The notes: generated by a model not told the origin, from the letters alone. DNA of 64,000 nt from JAFGLZ01 sp964622545 (GCA_964622545.1 CAZUQM010000014.1:1-64000); one strand, 5' to 3'. Counted from the stretch's first letter, positions 43,233-53,367 are shown. Translations and numbers: made by a program.

Positions 43233-46200
43233 ATGATGCTTCGAGGTCTTGCGGCCCTGCTGTCATCCGCGGCCTGCCTGGCCGACGTCACCGTCGACCT
43301 GGGCACGGCCCGGCTGGCGCTCGATGACATGGCTCGCGTCCGCTCCCTGCGGACGACCGACGGCAAGGAGCTGTCCACGCCCGGGGTCCCAGCGCTGCTG
43401 ATCGTCTCCGACGGAGCCCGACGCCTGCCCACCAGGCTGACCGGGACCGACGAGGGCTTCCTCGTCGCGTTCGACGGCGGCGCGACGGCGCGCTTCGCGG
43501 TGCGCACGCAGCCCGGCATGGCCCTGTTCGAGCTGAAGGAGCTCCGCGGCGCCGCGTCCGTCGACGCCCTCCGCCTGTTCTCACTCCCCGTGCCGCGCGA
43601 CGCCAAGGTCGCCTCCATCATCAACGCCGCCTACGTCGGCGAGCACATGGCCGCCGTGATGGCGGCCGAGCCGAATGTCCGGGCCTTCTCGACGCGGTTC
43701 GCCGGCCATCGATCGGATAAGGCCCAGTGCTCGCATGCCTTCGTGCAGGTGACGGATACCACCAAGGTCGGTCGCGCCGCGGCCCGCTTCTCGGCCACCA
43801 GCCGTCGGGACGACAAGGCCGGCTGGTCGGTGCGGAGCCGGAGGTTCGACAAGCCCCTCGACCTGACCGGCTGCAAGGCCCTGCGCGTGTGGGTCCACGG
43901 CGACGGCAAGGGCGAGCATCTCAAGATCCAGCTCCAGGACGGCCAGGGCGGCTACCGGGACAACTACATCCCCATCGACTTCAAGGGCTGGCGACACCTG
44001 ATGCTCACCAACTGCCCCATCAACACCCTCCGCTACGACCAGGTCCGCACGATCGCCTTCTACTACAACAGCCTGCCGGCTCAGACGTCCGTGACCTGCC
44101 TGATCGATCACGTCGAGGCGGTGCTCGTCCGCGACGGCAAGGAGCACGCCGTCGTGCTCGAAGGCTTCGAGCGATCCGACTCGCCGCTCTGGAACGACGT
44201 GCCCGTCACGCTTAACGCCCAGACCTACCGCGCCTACCGGCTCGAGCCCGCGCGCTTCGGCCTGCTCGTCTGCGACAAGGACGACTTCTCCAAGACGGCC
44301 GAACGGTTCGAGGCCATGGCCGGCCTGCCCAGCCCGCATCCCGGGGGAGCCTGGAGCAAGACATCACCGTGGACAAAACGCTCGTACCTTTTCATCACGA
44401 GGTTCAGCCGTCCGCAGACCGACAGGGTGCTCGAGCTGGCCAGGCGGGGCGGGTTTCACACAATCCTCATCCTGGGCGGATCATGGCACGAGTCCACCGG
44501 CCACTACCGCGTGAATCGCCGCAACTTCCCCGACGGACTGCCGGGCCTCAAGCAAACGGTGCAACGCTTTAAGGACGGCGGCTTCAAGGTGGGCCTGCAC
44601 TTCCTCGGCGCATCCATCCGTCGACCCGATCCGTACCTGACCCCCGTGCCCGACAAGCGGCTCGTCAAGGGCGCCTCGGCCGAGCTGGCGGCCGACGTCG
44701 ACGCCGAGACCGACGTCATCCCCACCGCGACCGCCCCCAGCGGATTTCCCGCCGAGGACGGCGGCTATCGCGGCAAGGGCACCGTGCTCTGGATCGGTGA
44801 CGAGCTCATCCACTACGCCGAACGGTCGATGGAGCCGCCGTACGGCTTTCGCGGATGCCGGCGAGGTCACCTCGGCACCCGCCCGTCCGCGCATCCCAAG
44901 GGCGCGCCCATCCGCCACCTCGTCCGCGCCTACGGCTATCACATGCATGACATGGACACGTCCCTGCTCGACGAGGTGGCCGACCACTTCGCCCGCGTCG
45001 CCAACGCCTGCAACGTCGACATGCTCTACTTCGACGGCTCCGAGCGACTCCAGGGCGACCATTGGTACTACAATGCCCGCCTGCACAAGGCCTTCTACGA
45101 CCGGCTCGACAACAAAAACGCCTTCCTCCAGGCCAGCAGCTTCAGCCACTACTCGTGGCACCTGATGTCACGCAGCGCCTCGGCCGACGGCCACGGCGAC
45201 CTCAAGGGCTACCTCGAGGCCCGCTCGCCCTGGTTCGACACGCTCGCGGACAACGTCATGCCGCTCGACATCGGCTGGTACTACGGCTACGACCCGAGCG
45301 CTACGCCCGACATGTTCGAGTACGTCCTCGCCGCCACGATCCACTACGACTGCTCGATGTCGTTCCAGGTCTCCGTCGCCGCCGCCGACCGCCACCCCTT
45401 CTCCGGCGTCATCCTGGACATGATCGCCCGCTACGAGAAGCTCCGCCTCTCAGGCCGCGTGCCCGAGGCCATACGCCGGCGACTCGGCATCGTCCCCGAG
45501 CTCGCCGGGCAGATGGAGCCGGAGGAGCGAGCCGCCAGGCTATCCAAACGTCGCGAGTACCGCCTGCTCGGCCCGCCGGGCGAGGAGGTCTTCCAACGGG
45601 TCGTCTACGCGCCGTGGACCACGATCGCCACCGTCGCCGAAAGGGATCGGACCGTCGACGCGACGATCACCGACGGTCCCGCCCGCGTCGGAGCGCACCT
45701 CCACGCCATGTCCGGTCCATGGCCCGAGCCCGAGCCGTCCTATCGTTCGCCCGATGCGGTGATCCTGGAGGACTTCGACGACCTCGCCGGCTACCTCCGC
45801 GGCTCGAAGCCGACCGAGCCGGTCCATGCCATCGGCCACGGCCAGGGCGGACAGACGCTCGACGGCGTGACGCAGCGGCTCGAGTCGATCGAGCAAGGGG
45901 CCCGACAGGGCAGGCGCTGCGGCCTGTACACGGCCACGAGCAAGCGGCCCACCGCCGACGGTTGGAGCGTCATCGGCAAGACCTTCGACCCGCCGCTGGA
46001 TCTGTCGTGGCACAAGGGCATCGGGCTGATGATGCGTGGCGACGGCAAGGGCGGGAAGTTCAAGGTCCAGATCCGCGACACCGGCAAGGGCGTGCAGGAC
46101 TACTACATCGGCAACGACGACGTCGGCTGGCGCTACCATCGCCTCACCCGACCCGCGGAGGATCGCCTCGACTATGCCCGCGTCGCCCGTCTGCTGCTCT

Positions 46201-46550
46201 ACTACAACGGTCTGCCCGCGCGGTCGACGGTCTCGTGCGGCCTGGACGACATCAAGGCCCTCCGCGGTCTGAGCGAGCGAACGATTCGCGACCCGAGCGT
46301 CGTCATCGGCGGCAAGCGGCTCACGTGGCGCGGGGAGCTGTCGGTAGGGCACTATCTCTTCTTCGAGCCAAAGGGCGTCGTGACGCACTACGGGCCCGGC
46401 CTCGGCGACGGCCGGCGGTTGGCGGACACCGAGCCGGTCGTCTTGCCTGCGGGCCACCATCGCGCGGCCTTCGGCTGCGATGGGGCCCAGCCGATGCCCG
46501 TTCGCCTCCGCGTGGTCCACTATCCGCCGGAGCGACACGCGATCCCGTAA
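43233..46550 (+). CDS. secreted TIM-barrel-like protein between two CBM11-like domains, unassigned family
   Basis: A 1105-aa protein, ATG 43233, tightly coupled to the GH27 gene, signal peptide to ~17. A divergent beta-domain (~20-150) comes first. Then a CBM11/CIA30-like module at ~180-300 (KPLDLTGCKALRVWVHGDGK, YYNSLPAQTSVTCLIDHVEA) and a barrel region ~370-760 with strand-like segments (FHTILILGGSWHES, VDMLYFDGSERL, MPLDIGWYYGYD). A second CBM11-like copy at ~885-1010 has PPLDLSWHKGIGLMMRGDGK and YYNGLPARSTVSCGLDDIKA. Candidate catalytic acids are D and E of YFDGSE. I cannot place the barrel in a CAZy family. Role in glycan breakdown is inferred from modules and neighbours. Confidence 0.75.
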   Translation: MMLRGLAALLSSAACLADVTVDLGTARLALDDMARVRSLRTTDGKELSTPGVPALLIVSDGARRLPTRLTGTDEGFLVAFDGGATARFAVRTQPGMALFELKELRGAASVDALRLFSLPVPRDAKVASIINAAYVGEHMAAVMAAEPNVRAFSTRFAGHRSDKAQCSHAFVQVTDTTKVGRAAARFSATSRRDDKAGWSVRSRRFDKPLDLTGCKALRVWVHGDGKGEHLKIQLQDGQGGYRDNYIPIDFKGWRHLMLTNCPINTLRYDQVRTIAFYYNSLPAQTSVTCLIDHVEAVLVRDGKEHAVVLEGFERSDSPLWNDVPVTLNAQTYRAYRLEPARFGLLVCDKDDFSKTAERFEAMAGLPSPHPGGAWSKTSPWTKRSYLFITRFSRPQTDRVLELARRGGFHTILILGGSWHESTGHYRVNRRNFPDGLPGLKQTVQRFKDGGFKVGLHFLGASIRRPDPYLTPVPDKRLVKGASAELAADVDAETDVIPTATAPSGFPAEDGGYRGKGTVLWIGDELIHYAERSMEPPYGFRGCRRGHLGTRPSAHPKGAPIRHLVRAYGYHMHDMDTSLLDEVADHFARVANACNVDMLYFDGSERLQGDHWYYNARLHKAFYDRLDNKNAFLQASSFSHYSWHLMSRSASADGHGDLKGYLEARSPWFDTLADNVMPLDIGWYYGYDPSATPDMFEYVLAATIHYDCSMSFQVSVAAADRHPFSGVILDMIARYEKLRLSGRVPEAIRRRLGIVPELAGQMEPEERAARLSKRREYRLLGPPGEEVFQRVVYAPWTTIATVAERDRTVDATITDGPARVGAHLHAMSGPWPEPEPSYRSPDAVILEDFDDLAGYLRGSKPTEPVHAIGHGQGGQTLDGVTQRLESIEQGARQGRRCGLYTATSKRPTADGWSVIGKTFDPPLDLSWHKGIGLMMRGDGKGGKFKVQIRDTGKGVQDYYIGNDDVGWRYHRLTRPAEDRLDYARVARLLLYYNGLPARSTVSCGLDDIKALRGLSERTIRDPSVVIGGKRLTWRGELSVGHYLFFEPKGVVTHYGPGLGDGRRLADTEPVVLPAGHHRAAFGCDGAQPMPVRLRVVHYPPERHAIP

Positions 46551-46637
46551 CCGCACGCTCGCCGGGTAGGGGCCCCCTCCACGCTCGTCGACACGAGCCG
46601 GCTTGCCCGGCCGGTCGGCCAGATACGGAGAGTCCTG

Positions 46638-49556
46638 ATGAAGATCGCACCGACGCGAACGTGCCACGTGCTAGCTGCTGCAACAACACTGTCAACTTGG
46701 GTTCTGATGGGCGCGGTCGAGAGGGCCGAACCCGCCGACGCACCGCCGCGTCGCGTCTATCCCCACCTGCTGAACCCGAAGGAGCATCCCGATTACGACC
46801 GCCGGCACGTCCGGCCCCCCACGTGGGAGACGTTCGACAACCGGACGCGGTTCACCTGCCTCCGCGGGTTCCAGGTCAAGGACGACCGGATCGTCGACTT
46901 CGAGGCCGAGCTCGAGCGCTTCACCCGCAAGCACCACCTCGGCGACGTCATCTGGCCGTCGTACCCGATCCTGTTCGCCAAGAACCTCGACGAGCTGGCA
47001 CGGGCCGTCAAGCGCCGCGAGCTCTTCCTGTTCGACATCTGGGGCTATGTGCCCGGATCCGGTCCCGGCGGCTACTGGCAGCAGTTCACGCCGCCCGAGG
47101 GCGTCTTCGAGATGCTCGAGACCACGCTCGGCGAGCGGTGGCTGGGCATGGACGTCGGCGAGCAGGACGGCCGATACGTCGGCGGCTACGCCCCGCAGAT
47201 GATCCCGACCGGCGCCGGCCGCTTCGAGCAATACCTCAACGTCCAGCGGCATTTCGAGCGGATGTGCAACGACCTCGGCAATCGCATGTGCACGCTCGTC
47301 TCGCTGAACTTCGGCCACTACTTTCTCAAGGAGGGCGTCTACACGCTGATCGGCGCCGAGACGGCCCAGGCCCTGCCCAACAGCCAAGTCTACTACGCCT
47401 TCATCCGCGGCGCGGGCAAGCAGTACGGCGTCCCCTGGTTCGGCAACGCCTCGATCTTCAACCGCTGGGGGTGGAAGGTCTACGGTGTCAAGGAGAAGCC
47501 CGGCATGGGACCGGGCCCGACCAAGGGTACCAGCCTGGCCTTGCTCAAGCGGCTCCTCTACAGCCACATCCTGTACAACTGTGTCTTCGTCGGTTTCGAG
47601 AACGGTTGGCTGCTCGAGGACGAGCTGACGCCCATAGGCCGCATCCAACAATCGGCCAAGCGATGGGTGGCCGAGCACGGCCAGCCCGGCGTGATGCACA
47701 CGCCGATCGCCGTGATGGTCGACTTCCTCAGTGGCTGGTCCTTCCCGCGCCACCTCTACACGGGCAACGTCTACCGCGTCTGGGGCAACCTGCCCTACGA
47801 GCCGGGCGACTACCTGACCGACGGCGTGCTCGACATGCTCTACCCCCGCTACCAGGACTCCAGCTACTTCCACGACGAGACGGGCTTCCTGACGGCCACG
47901 CCCTACGGCGACGCGGCCGATTGCCTGCTCAGCGACGTGCCGGTCTGGCTGCTGCGACGGTACCCGCTCTTGATCGTCGCCGGCGAGCTCCGAGGCGGGG
48001 CTGAGATCCGCGACAAGCTGACCGCGTACGTCGAAGACGGCGGACGACTGATCATCACGGCCGGGAGCCTGGCGAACCTGCCGGGCGGGCTCTTCGGCGT
48101 CGAGGCGACCCGCGAGCCGCGGCCGATCCCGCCCGGCCGGAGCGTGATGCTCGACGGCAAGGCGATCAAGGAGGACCGCCCCTTCGAGCTGCTGCCGTTG
48201 AGGCTGCTGCAGCCCGCCGACGTTCGCGGACGCTGCGGCAAGGTCTTGGCCGTCGTCGAGGTGCGCTCAGGTCGGGGGGCGATGACGGTCCTGGCCAGCC
48301 CCTTCGGCGTCGGCGCGGAGCGGGCCGTGACCGGTCCGATCACCAACCCGATCGACAAGCCGCTGGCCAAACCGTTCCCGCTGTTGAACCATGTCCGCGC
48401 GACGCTCGATGCCAGCATGCGCAGCACCACGCTGTTCGAGGTGGGCCAGGGCCTCGCATGCGTCACGTGCCGCCGCGGTGAAGGCGAGTACACGCTCGGC
48501 GTGTTCAACAGCGAGCTACGGCCTCGCCCGTTCAAGATCGTCTCGCACTGTGGGCCGATCGCGTCGGTGCAGGAGTTGCCGCTCGATCAGTCAGAGAAAT
48601 CGGCTGTCGGTTACATGCCCAAGGGCTTCGAGAAAGTGCCTGTAGGTGAGAGCGACACGTCGACGATCGCGGGCGGGGACGTGCGCATCTTCCGCGTTCG
48701 CATCAGCCGAGACACAACGGTACCCATCCCACACGAGGTGCCGCCGGCTCGACCCAGGGGTCGCATCCTGCCCTTGCGATCGATTGCCTCCATCAAGCAG
48801 GAGGTCCTGGCCCGGCCGACGTTCTTCGAGCATTTCGACGGCGTGATGGTCGACTGGCGGTACGTGCATCATCGAAGCGTGGATGCCGTCCGGGCCGAGG
48901 CCGGCTGGCTCCGACGCCAGGGGCTCGGCATCGTCGTCGACCTGTCCCCCGGCCTGAACCTCTATCCCGACCTGAGGCTGCTGAACAACCTCCAGGGCGA
49001 CTACGAGGCCAGCATGGCCGTCATCGACGACGTCCTGGCCAAGATGGCGCTGCTCGGCGCGCAGGACTTGGTCCTGGCCCTGCATCGACTGCCGGAGAAC
49101 AACTTCACGCCGAAACAATCCTGGGCCTCATGGGAGGCCACACTCCGCGAGGTCTGCCGGTCGGCGACGAAGCAGGGGGTCACCGTGCATCTCCGCCTCT
49201 ACCCGGCCAGGCCACCAAGCAACGTCGAGAGCGCCCTGGCGTTCATCGACCGCGTCAAGGCGCCCAACCTACGCCTCGCGCCGAGCACGGCCGCGTTGTC
49301 CGTCGACGACGCCAAGCGGCTCGAAGCCCGGCTGAAGGAGAGGCTGGGCCTCTGGATGGTCGGCGCGCCGGCCGACGACGTCGGCGGCCGGCGGTGGACC
49401 GTCCACGAACCGGTGGCCGGCTCGGGCGAGTCCGAACGACTCGGCAAGCTGATGTCCATCCGTCCTCAAACCGGCGTGGTGTTGGATGTGGTCTACCCGA
49501 GCCAAGATGCAGAGTACCTCGACGCCAGAGCCCTTGAGCGGCTGCCCGGAAGATAG
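46638..49556 (+). CDS. secreted multi-domain protein: glycosidase-like barrel, amidotransferase-like domain, isomerase-like barrel
   Basis: A 972-aa protein, ATG 46638, signal peptide ending near ERAEPAD. Residues ~60-400 look like a (beta/alpha)8 glycosidase of clan GH-A type: VSLNFGHYFLKEG, IGAETAQALPNSQVYYAF (possible acid/base E) and FVGFENGWLLEDEL (possible nucleophile E). Residues ~415-500 resemble the GH42 trimerisation/GATase-like domain (YPLLIVAGELRGGAEIRDKL, YVEDGGRLIITAG). After a beta region, residues ~720-970 resemble a sugar-phosphate isomerase/AP-endonuclease-2 barrel (VDLSPGLNLYPDLR, VLALHRLPENNFTP, VHLRLYP). The combination is unusual and I know no name for it. Confidence 0.7.
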   Translation: MKIAPTRTCHVLAAATTLSTWVLMGAVERAEPADAPPRRVYPHLLNPKEHPDYDRRHVRPPTWETFDNRTRFTCLRGFQVKDDRIVDFEAELERFTRKHHLGDVIWPSYPILFAKNLDELARAVKRRELFLFDIWGYVPGSGPGGYWQQFTPPEGVFEMLETTLGERWLGMDVGEQDGRYVGGYAPQMIPTGAGRFEQYLNVQRHFERMCNDLGNRMCTLVSLNFGHYFLKEGVYTLIGAETAQALPNSQVYYAFIRGAGKQYGVPWFGNASIFNRWGWKVYGVKEKPGMGPGPTKGTSLALLKRLLYSHILYNCVFVGFENGWLLEDELTPIGRIQQSAKRWVAEHGQPGVMHTPIAVMVDFLSGWSFPRHLYTGNVYRVWGNLPYEPGDYLTDGVLDMLYPRYQDSSYFHDETGFLTATPYGDAADCLLSDVPVWLLRRYPLLIVAGELRGGAEIRDKLTAYVEDGGRLIITAGSLANLPGGLFGVEATREPRPIPPGRSVMLDGKAIKEDRPFELLPLRLLQPADVRGRCGKVLAVVEVRSGRGAMTVLASPFGVGAERAVTGPITNPIDKPLAKPFPLLNHVRATLDASMRSTTLFEVGQGLACVTCRRGEGEYTLGVFNSELRPRPFKIVSHCGPIASVQELPLDQSEKSAVGYMPKGFEKVPVGESDTSTIAGGDVRIFRVRISRDTTVPIPHEVPPARPRGRILPLRSIASIKQEVLARPTFFEHFDGVMVDWRYVHHRSVDAVRAEAGWLRRQGLGIVVDLSPGLNLYPDLRLLNNLQGDYEASMAVIDDVLAKMALLGAQDLVLALHRLPENNFTPKQSWASWEATLREVCRSATKQGVTVHLRLYPARPPSNVESALAFIDRVKAPNLRLAPSTAALSVDDAKRLEARLKERLGLWMVGAPADDVGGRRWTVHEPVAGSGESERLGKLMSIRPQTGVVLDVVYPSQDAEYLDARALERLPGR

Positions 49557-49798
49557 GCCGTGCGAGCCGTCACCGACGGCGACCGCCGCAGCGCGGATGG
49601 TGCCCATGGATGACTGAAGCGCGGCCCGTCATCACAGTGTGCCGCCGGCGGCTCGTCCGCCCCTGGTCTGTCAGTGGAGTCTGGCTTACCATAGCCATGC
49701 GTCACCACATCCGACGGGCGGCTCGCTGATCGGCGTCGGGCTTCGACCCCGGCGATCTCGGTCCGACGAAGGCCGCCCCCTCGCGAAGGAGAACCGTC

Positions 49799-52700
49799 AT
49801 GCTGGCTTCATTCATGCGACGCACACACCAGCGCCCGCTCGTCCCGGCCTTGACCGTCTGCGGCCTACTACTCGGCCTCACCGCCCATCGCGCTCCGGCC
49901 GCGGAGAGCTGTCAGTCCCGGGCCAAGGCCATCCTCGAGGCCACCGGCGTCCGGGGCGGACTCGTCGTCCACATCGGCTGCGGCGACGGCAAGCTGACCG
50001 CCGCCCTGCGGGCCGACGACAGCTACCTCGTCCACGGCCTGACCGCCGACGACGCCGACCTGACCAAGGCCCGAGAACCCATCCGGGCTCTCGGTCTCTA
50101 CGGCGAGGTCACCGTCGACCTGCTCCGCGGCAAACAGCTCCCCTACGCCGACAACCTGGTCAATCTCGTGGTGGCCGAGGACCTCTGCGGCGTGCCGATG
50201 GCCGAGGTCATGCGCGTCCTCGCCCCACAGGGCGTGGCCTACGTCCAATCGGGCGGCTCGTGGACCAAGACCGTCAAGCCCCGCCCCGAGGCTATCGACG
50301 AATGGACCCACTGCCTCTACGACGCCACCAACAACGCCGTCTGCGACGACACCGTCGTCGGCCCGCCGCGCCAGCTCCAATGGGTTCGCGGGCCGAAATG
50401 GGCTCGCAGCCACGATCACCTCGCCAGCGTCACGGCCGTGGTCTCGGCAGGCGGACGCGTCTTCTACATCGTCGACCGCGGCCCGACGGCCGCCGTCGTC
50501 CTCGACGCCAAGTGGTTCCTCGTCGCGTGCGACGCCTTCAGCGGCGTCACCCTCTGGGAGCGCCCCATCGACCGCTGGCAGTGGCACCTCCGCGGCTTCC
50601 GAAGCGGACCGCCGGACCTCTCCCGGCGATTGGTCGCCGTGGGCGATCGCGTCTACGTTACGCTCGGCCTCGGCGAGCCGCTCAGCGAGCTCGACGCCGC
50701 CACGGGCAAGACGCTCCGGACCTTCCCCAATACGAAAGACGCGCTGGAGGCCATCATCGACGACGGCATCCTCTACGCCGTTGCAGGTCAGCCCGAAGCC
50801 CAGCAGGCCGCCGACCGGGCACACCGACGCGGCAAGCGCCCCGGCTTCGAGCAAGTGCGCCCGCAGCGGCCCGCCTACACCGAGACGCCGCCGATCAAGC
50901 GAATCATCGCGATCGATATCGCCGGCGGAAAGACGCTCTGGACCAAGAGCGACGCCGAGACCCGCGAGCTCATGCCGACCGCCCTGGCCGCCGCCGACGG
51001 CAAGGTCTACTTCCAGAACCCCGACGATATCGTCTGCCTCAACGCCCGAAACGGCCAGAAGGTCTGGACCGCCGCGCGCCCCGTCAGCCGCAAACGCCTC
51101 TCTTGGACCGCTCCAACCCTGGTCGCTTACGGCGACGTGGTCCTCTCCGGGGACCGCAAGATCGAGCAACGATCCGCCGACGTCCCGGACGACGGCCGCA
51201 AGGTCGAGTGGCTCGTCTCCAGCGCCGGCGGGCGAGCCCCCGTCGGCGAGGTCATCGCCTTCTCGGCCAAGACCGGAGAGCGACTCTGGAGCGCCCCATG
51301 CAAGGAGTGCTACAACGCCCCGGTCGACGTCCTCGTCGCCGACGACCTGGTCTGGACCGGCGAGCTCGTCCAGGCCAGGGAACCCGGCATCACCCGCGGC
51401 CTCGATCCCAGAACAGGCCAGCCCCGCCGAACCCGACCCAGCGATCTCGAGTTCTTCCGTCCCGGCATGGGACACCACCGCTGCTACCGCAACCGCGGCA
51501 CGCCGAAGTACCTCGTCCTGGGCCGCTCCGGCGTGGAGTTCATCGACCTCAAGACCGGCGACGGCATCGCCCATCACTGGACGCGCGGCACCTGCCAATA
51601 CGGCGTGATCCCCTGCAACGGCCTGCTCTACGTCCCGCCGCACTCGTGCGCCTGCTTCATCCGGTCGAAGCTGAACGGTTTCAACTGCTTCGCCCCGGGG
51701 GACACCTCGCTCGAGCTACGGATCGACAAGCGCGGCCGGCTCGAGAAGGGCCCCGCCTTCGATCACCCGATCGCCGATGAGACCACGGCCAAGACCGACT
51801 GGCCCTGCTACCGCGGCGATCCCGCTCGCAGCGGACGGGCCGCATCCTCCGTGCCGGCCAGGCTCCAGCCCGGTTGGACCACCCACCTCGGCGGCGACCT
51901 CTCCAGCGTCGTCGTCGCCGGCGGCCGGGTCTTCGTGGCCCAGGTCGACACCCACACCGTCCATGCCCTGAACGCCGCCGACGGCGGCAGCCTCTGGGCC
52001 CACGTTGCGGGCGGACGCGTCGACAGCCCGCCCACCGTCTGGAAGGGCCGCGTCTACTTCGGATCGGCCGACGGCCGCGTCACCTGCCTCCGCGCCGCCG
52101 ACGGCTCGCTCGTCTGGCGGTTCCGCGCCGCGCCGCAAGATCGGCGCATCGTCGCCTATGGACGACTCGAATCCCTCTGGCCCGTCCACGGAAGCGTCCT
52201 CGTCCGCGACGGTGTCGTCTACTGCGCCGCGGGCCGATCGTCCTACCTCGACGGCGGCATGCGGCTCGTCCGCCTCGACGCCCGGTCCGGCAACCTGCTC
52301 AGCGAGACGGTCATTGATCACCGTGACCCCAAGACCGGCTACCAACCCAAGGAGGTCGTCCGCGGGACGAGCATGCCCGGCGCCCTGCCCGACGTCTTGT
52401 CCTGCAAGGGCGACAGCGTCTTCCTGCGCCATCTGCGGTTTGACCTCGCCGGCAAACAGCTCGACAAGAGCGTCCCCCACCTCTACAGCCCGGCCGGCTT
52501 CCTCGACGACGCCTGGTGGCACCGCACGTACTGGCAATACGGCACGGCCATGGCCACGGCCTACGGCGGGTGGCCGCGCGTCGGCATGCGGGTCCCCGCC
52601 GGACGGTTGCTGGCGGTGGATGGCTCCAGGGTCTACGGCTTCGGGCGAAGCCAGTACCACCATACCGGCGGACACCTCGGCATCGATTCGGCCACGGTGT

Positions 52701-53143
52701 TCCACTTCAGGCCGCCTCGGGACGAGAAGCATCGCGAGACGCACTACGAGGCGTTCTCCGTCGTCATGCCCGATCCCAAGGACGTCGCTCAGGCCCACGC
52801 CCGACCCAAACGGGGCAAGAAGGGCGGCAAGAAACCACCCGTCCCACGCAAGCGATACCTCTGGCGATGCAAGCTGCCGGTCCTGGCGCGGGCCATCGTC
52901 CTGGCCGAAGACCACCTCGTCCTGGCCGGACCGCCCGACCTCTTCGCGACCGACGACCCCATCGCCGCTCTCCAGGGCAAAAAGGGCGGCAAGCTGGTCG
53001 TGCTCAACAAAAAGCAGGGCAAGCCCGTCGCCCAGACACGGCTCGACAGCCCGCCCGTCTTCGACGGCATGGCCGCGGCGGGCGGGGCCATCTACCTGGC
53101 CACGATGGACGGCAAGATCGTTTGCCTGCGCGGCAAAGGGTAG
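49799..53143 (+). CDS. secreted fusion of methyltransferase-like domain and PQQ-type beta-propellers
   Basis: A 1114-aa protein; ATG 49799 has GAAGGAG upstream and a signal peptide to ~35. Residues ~40-160 resemble a class I SAM-methyltransferase (motif I VVHIGCGDGKL, then LPYADNLVNLVVAEDL and VMRVLAPQGVAYV). Residues ~165-680 and ~690-1110 are two sets of PQQ/quinoprotein-like blades (ALNAADGGSLWAHVAGGRVD, VTCLRAADGSLVWRFRA, IYLATMDGKIVCLRGKG). A Cys pair sits in HSCACFIRS. A secreted methyltransferase would have no obvious SAM supply, so the domain may have lost activity and serve another role. Architecture recurs in planctomycetes as I recall; function unknown. Confidence 0.8.
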   Translation: MLASFMRRTHQRPLVPALTVCGLLLGLTAHRAPAAESCQSRAKAILEATGVRGGLVVHIGCGDGKLTAALRADDSYLVHGLTADDADLTKAREPIRALGLYGEVTVDLLRGKQLPYADNLVNLVVAEDLCGVPMAEVMRVLAPQGVAYVQSGGSWTKTVKPRPEAIDEWTHCLYDATNNAVCDDTVVGPPRQLQWVRGPKWARSHDHLASVTAVVSAGGRVFYIVDRGPTAAVVLDAKWFLVACDAFSGVTLWERPIDRWQWHLRGFRSGPPDLSRRLVAVGDRVYVTLGLGEPLSELDAATGKTLRTFPNTKDALEAIIDDGILYAVAGQPEAQQAADRAHRRGKRPGFEQVRPQRPAYTETPPIKRIIAIDIAGGKTLWTKSDAETRELMPTALAAADGKVYFQNPDDIVCLNARNGQKVWTAARPVSRKRLSWTAPTLVAYGDVVLSGDRKIEQRSADVPDDGRKVEWLVSSAGGRAPVGEVIAFSAKTGERLWSAPCKECYNAPVDVLVADDLVWTGELVQAREPGITRGLDPRTGQPRRTRPSDLEFFRPGMGHHRCYRNRGTPKYLVLGRSGVEFIDLKTGDGIAHHWTRGTCQYGVIPCNGLLYVPPHSCACFIRSKLNGFNCFAPGDTSLELRIDKRGRLEKGPAFDHPIADETTAKTDWPCYRGDPARSGRAASSVPARLQPGWTTHLGGDLSSVVVAGGRVFVAQVDTHTVHALNAADGGSLWAHVAGGRVDSPPTVWKGRVYFGSADGRVTCLRAADGSLVWRFRAAPQDRRIVAYGRLESLWPVHGSVLVRDGVVYCAAGRSSYLDGGMRLVRLDARSGNLLSETVIDHRDPKTGYQPKEVVRGTSMPGALPDVLSCKGDSVFLRHLRFDLAGKQLDKSVPHLYSPAGFLDDAWWHRTYWQYGTAMATAYGGWPRVGMRVPAGRLLAVDGSRVYGFGRSQYHHTGGHLGIDSATVFHFRPPRDEKHRETHYEAFSVVMPDPKDVAQAHARPKRGKKGGKKPPVPRKRYLWRCKLPVLARAIVLAEDHLVLAGPPDLFATDDPIAALQGKKGGKLVVLNKKQGKPVAQTRLDSPPVFDGMAAAGGAIYLATMDGKIVCLRGKG

Positions 53144-53197
53144 CCACCCGGCCGCTTCCGCCCGGGGACCTTTGCCGATAGCATGCGCCATCGGCGG

Positions 53198-53218
53198 GGC
53201 CCATGGTTCAGCCGTGGG
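53198..53218 (+). repeat. REP-like word, second copy
   Basis: GGCCCATGGTTCAGCCGTGG-G; the same word with one change is at 41142-41162 on the minus strand. Arms CCCATGG and CCGTGGG are imperfectly palindromic. Confidence 0.45.
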
Positions 53219-53367
53219 TGACGCGAATCGCCCACGAAGGCGCGTTCTTCGCCCTTGAAGAGGTGGCCCGCCCAAGGGAGGTGTCCGTGGACGGTCCGAG
53301 CGCGCGCCGGCGGGGCGCGCCGTGCTGGATGAACGAGTAGGACCCCTCGAACTCGAAAGGAAAAGTC

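Noticed and set aside
41288..43624. 778-codon minus-strand frame opposite the GH27 gene
   Set aside because: Shadow; crosses the junction of two real plus-strand genes.
45062..48004. 980-codon plus-strand frame spanning two genes
   Set aside because: Out-of-frame shadow across the junction of the 43233 and 46638 genes; Arg/Pro-rich with no domain.
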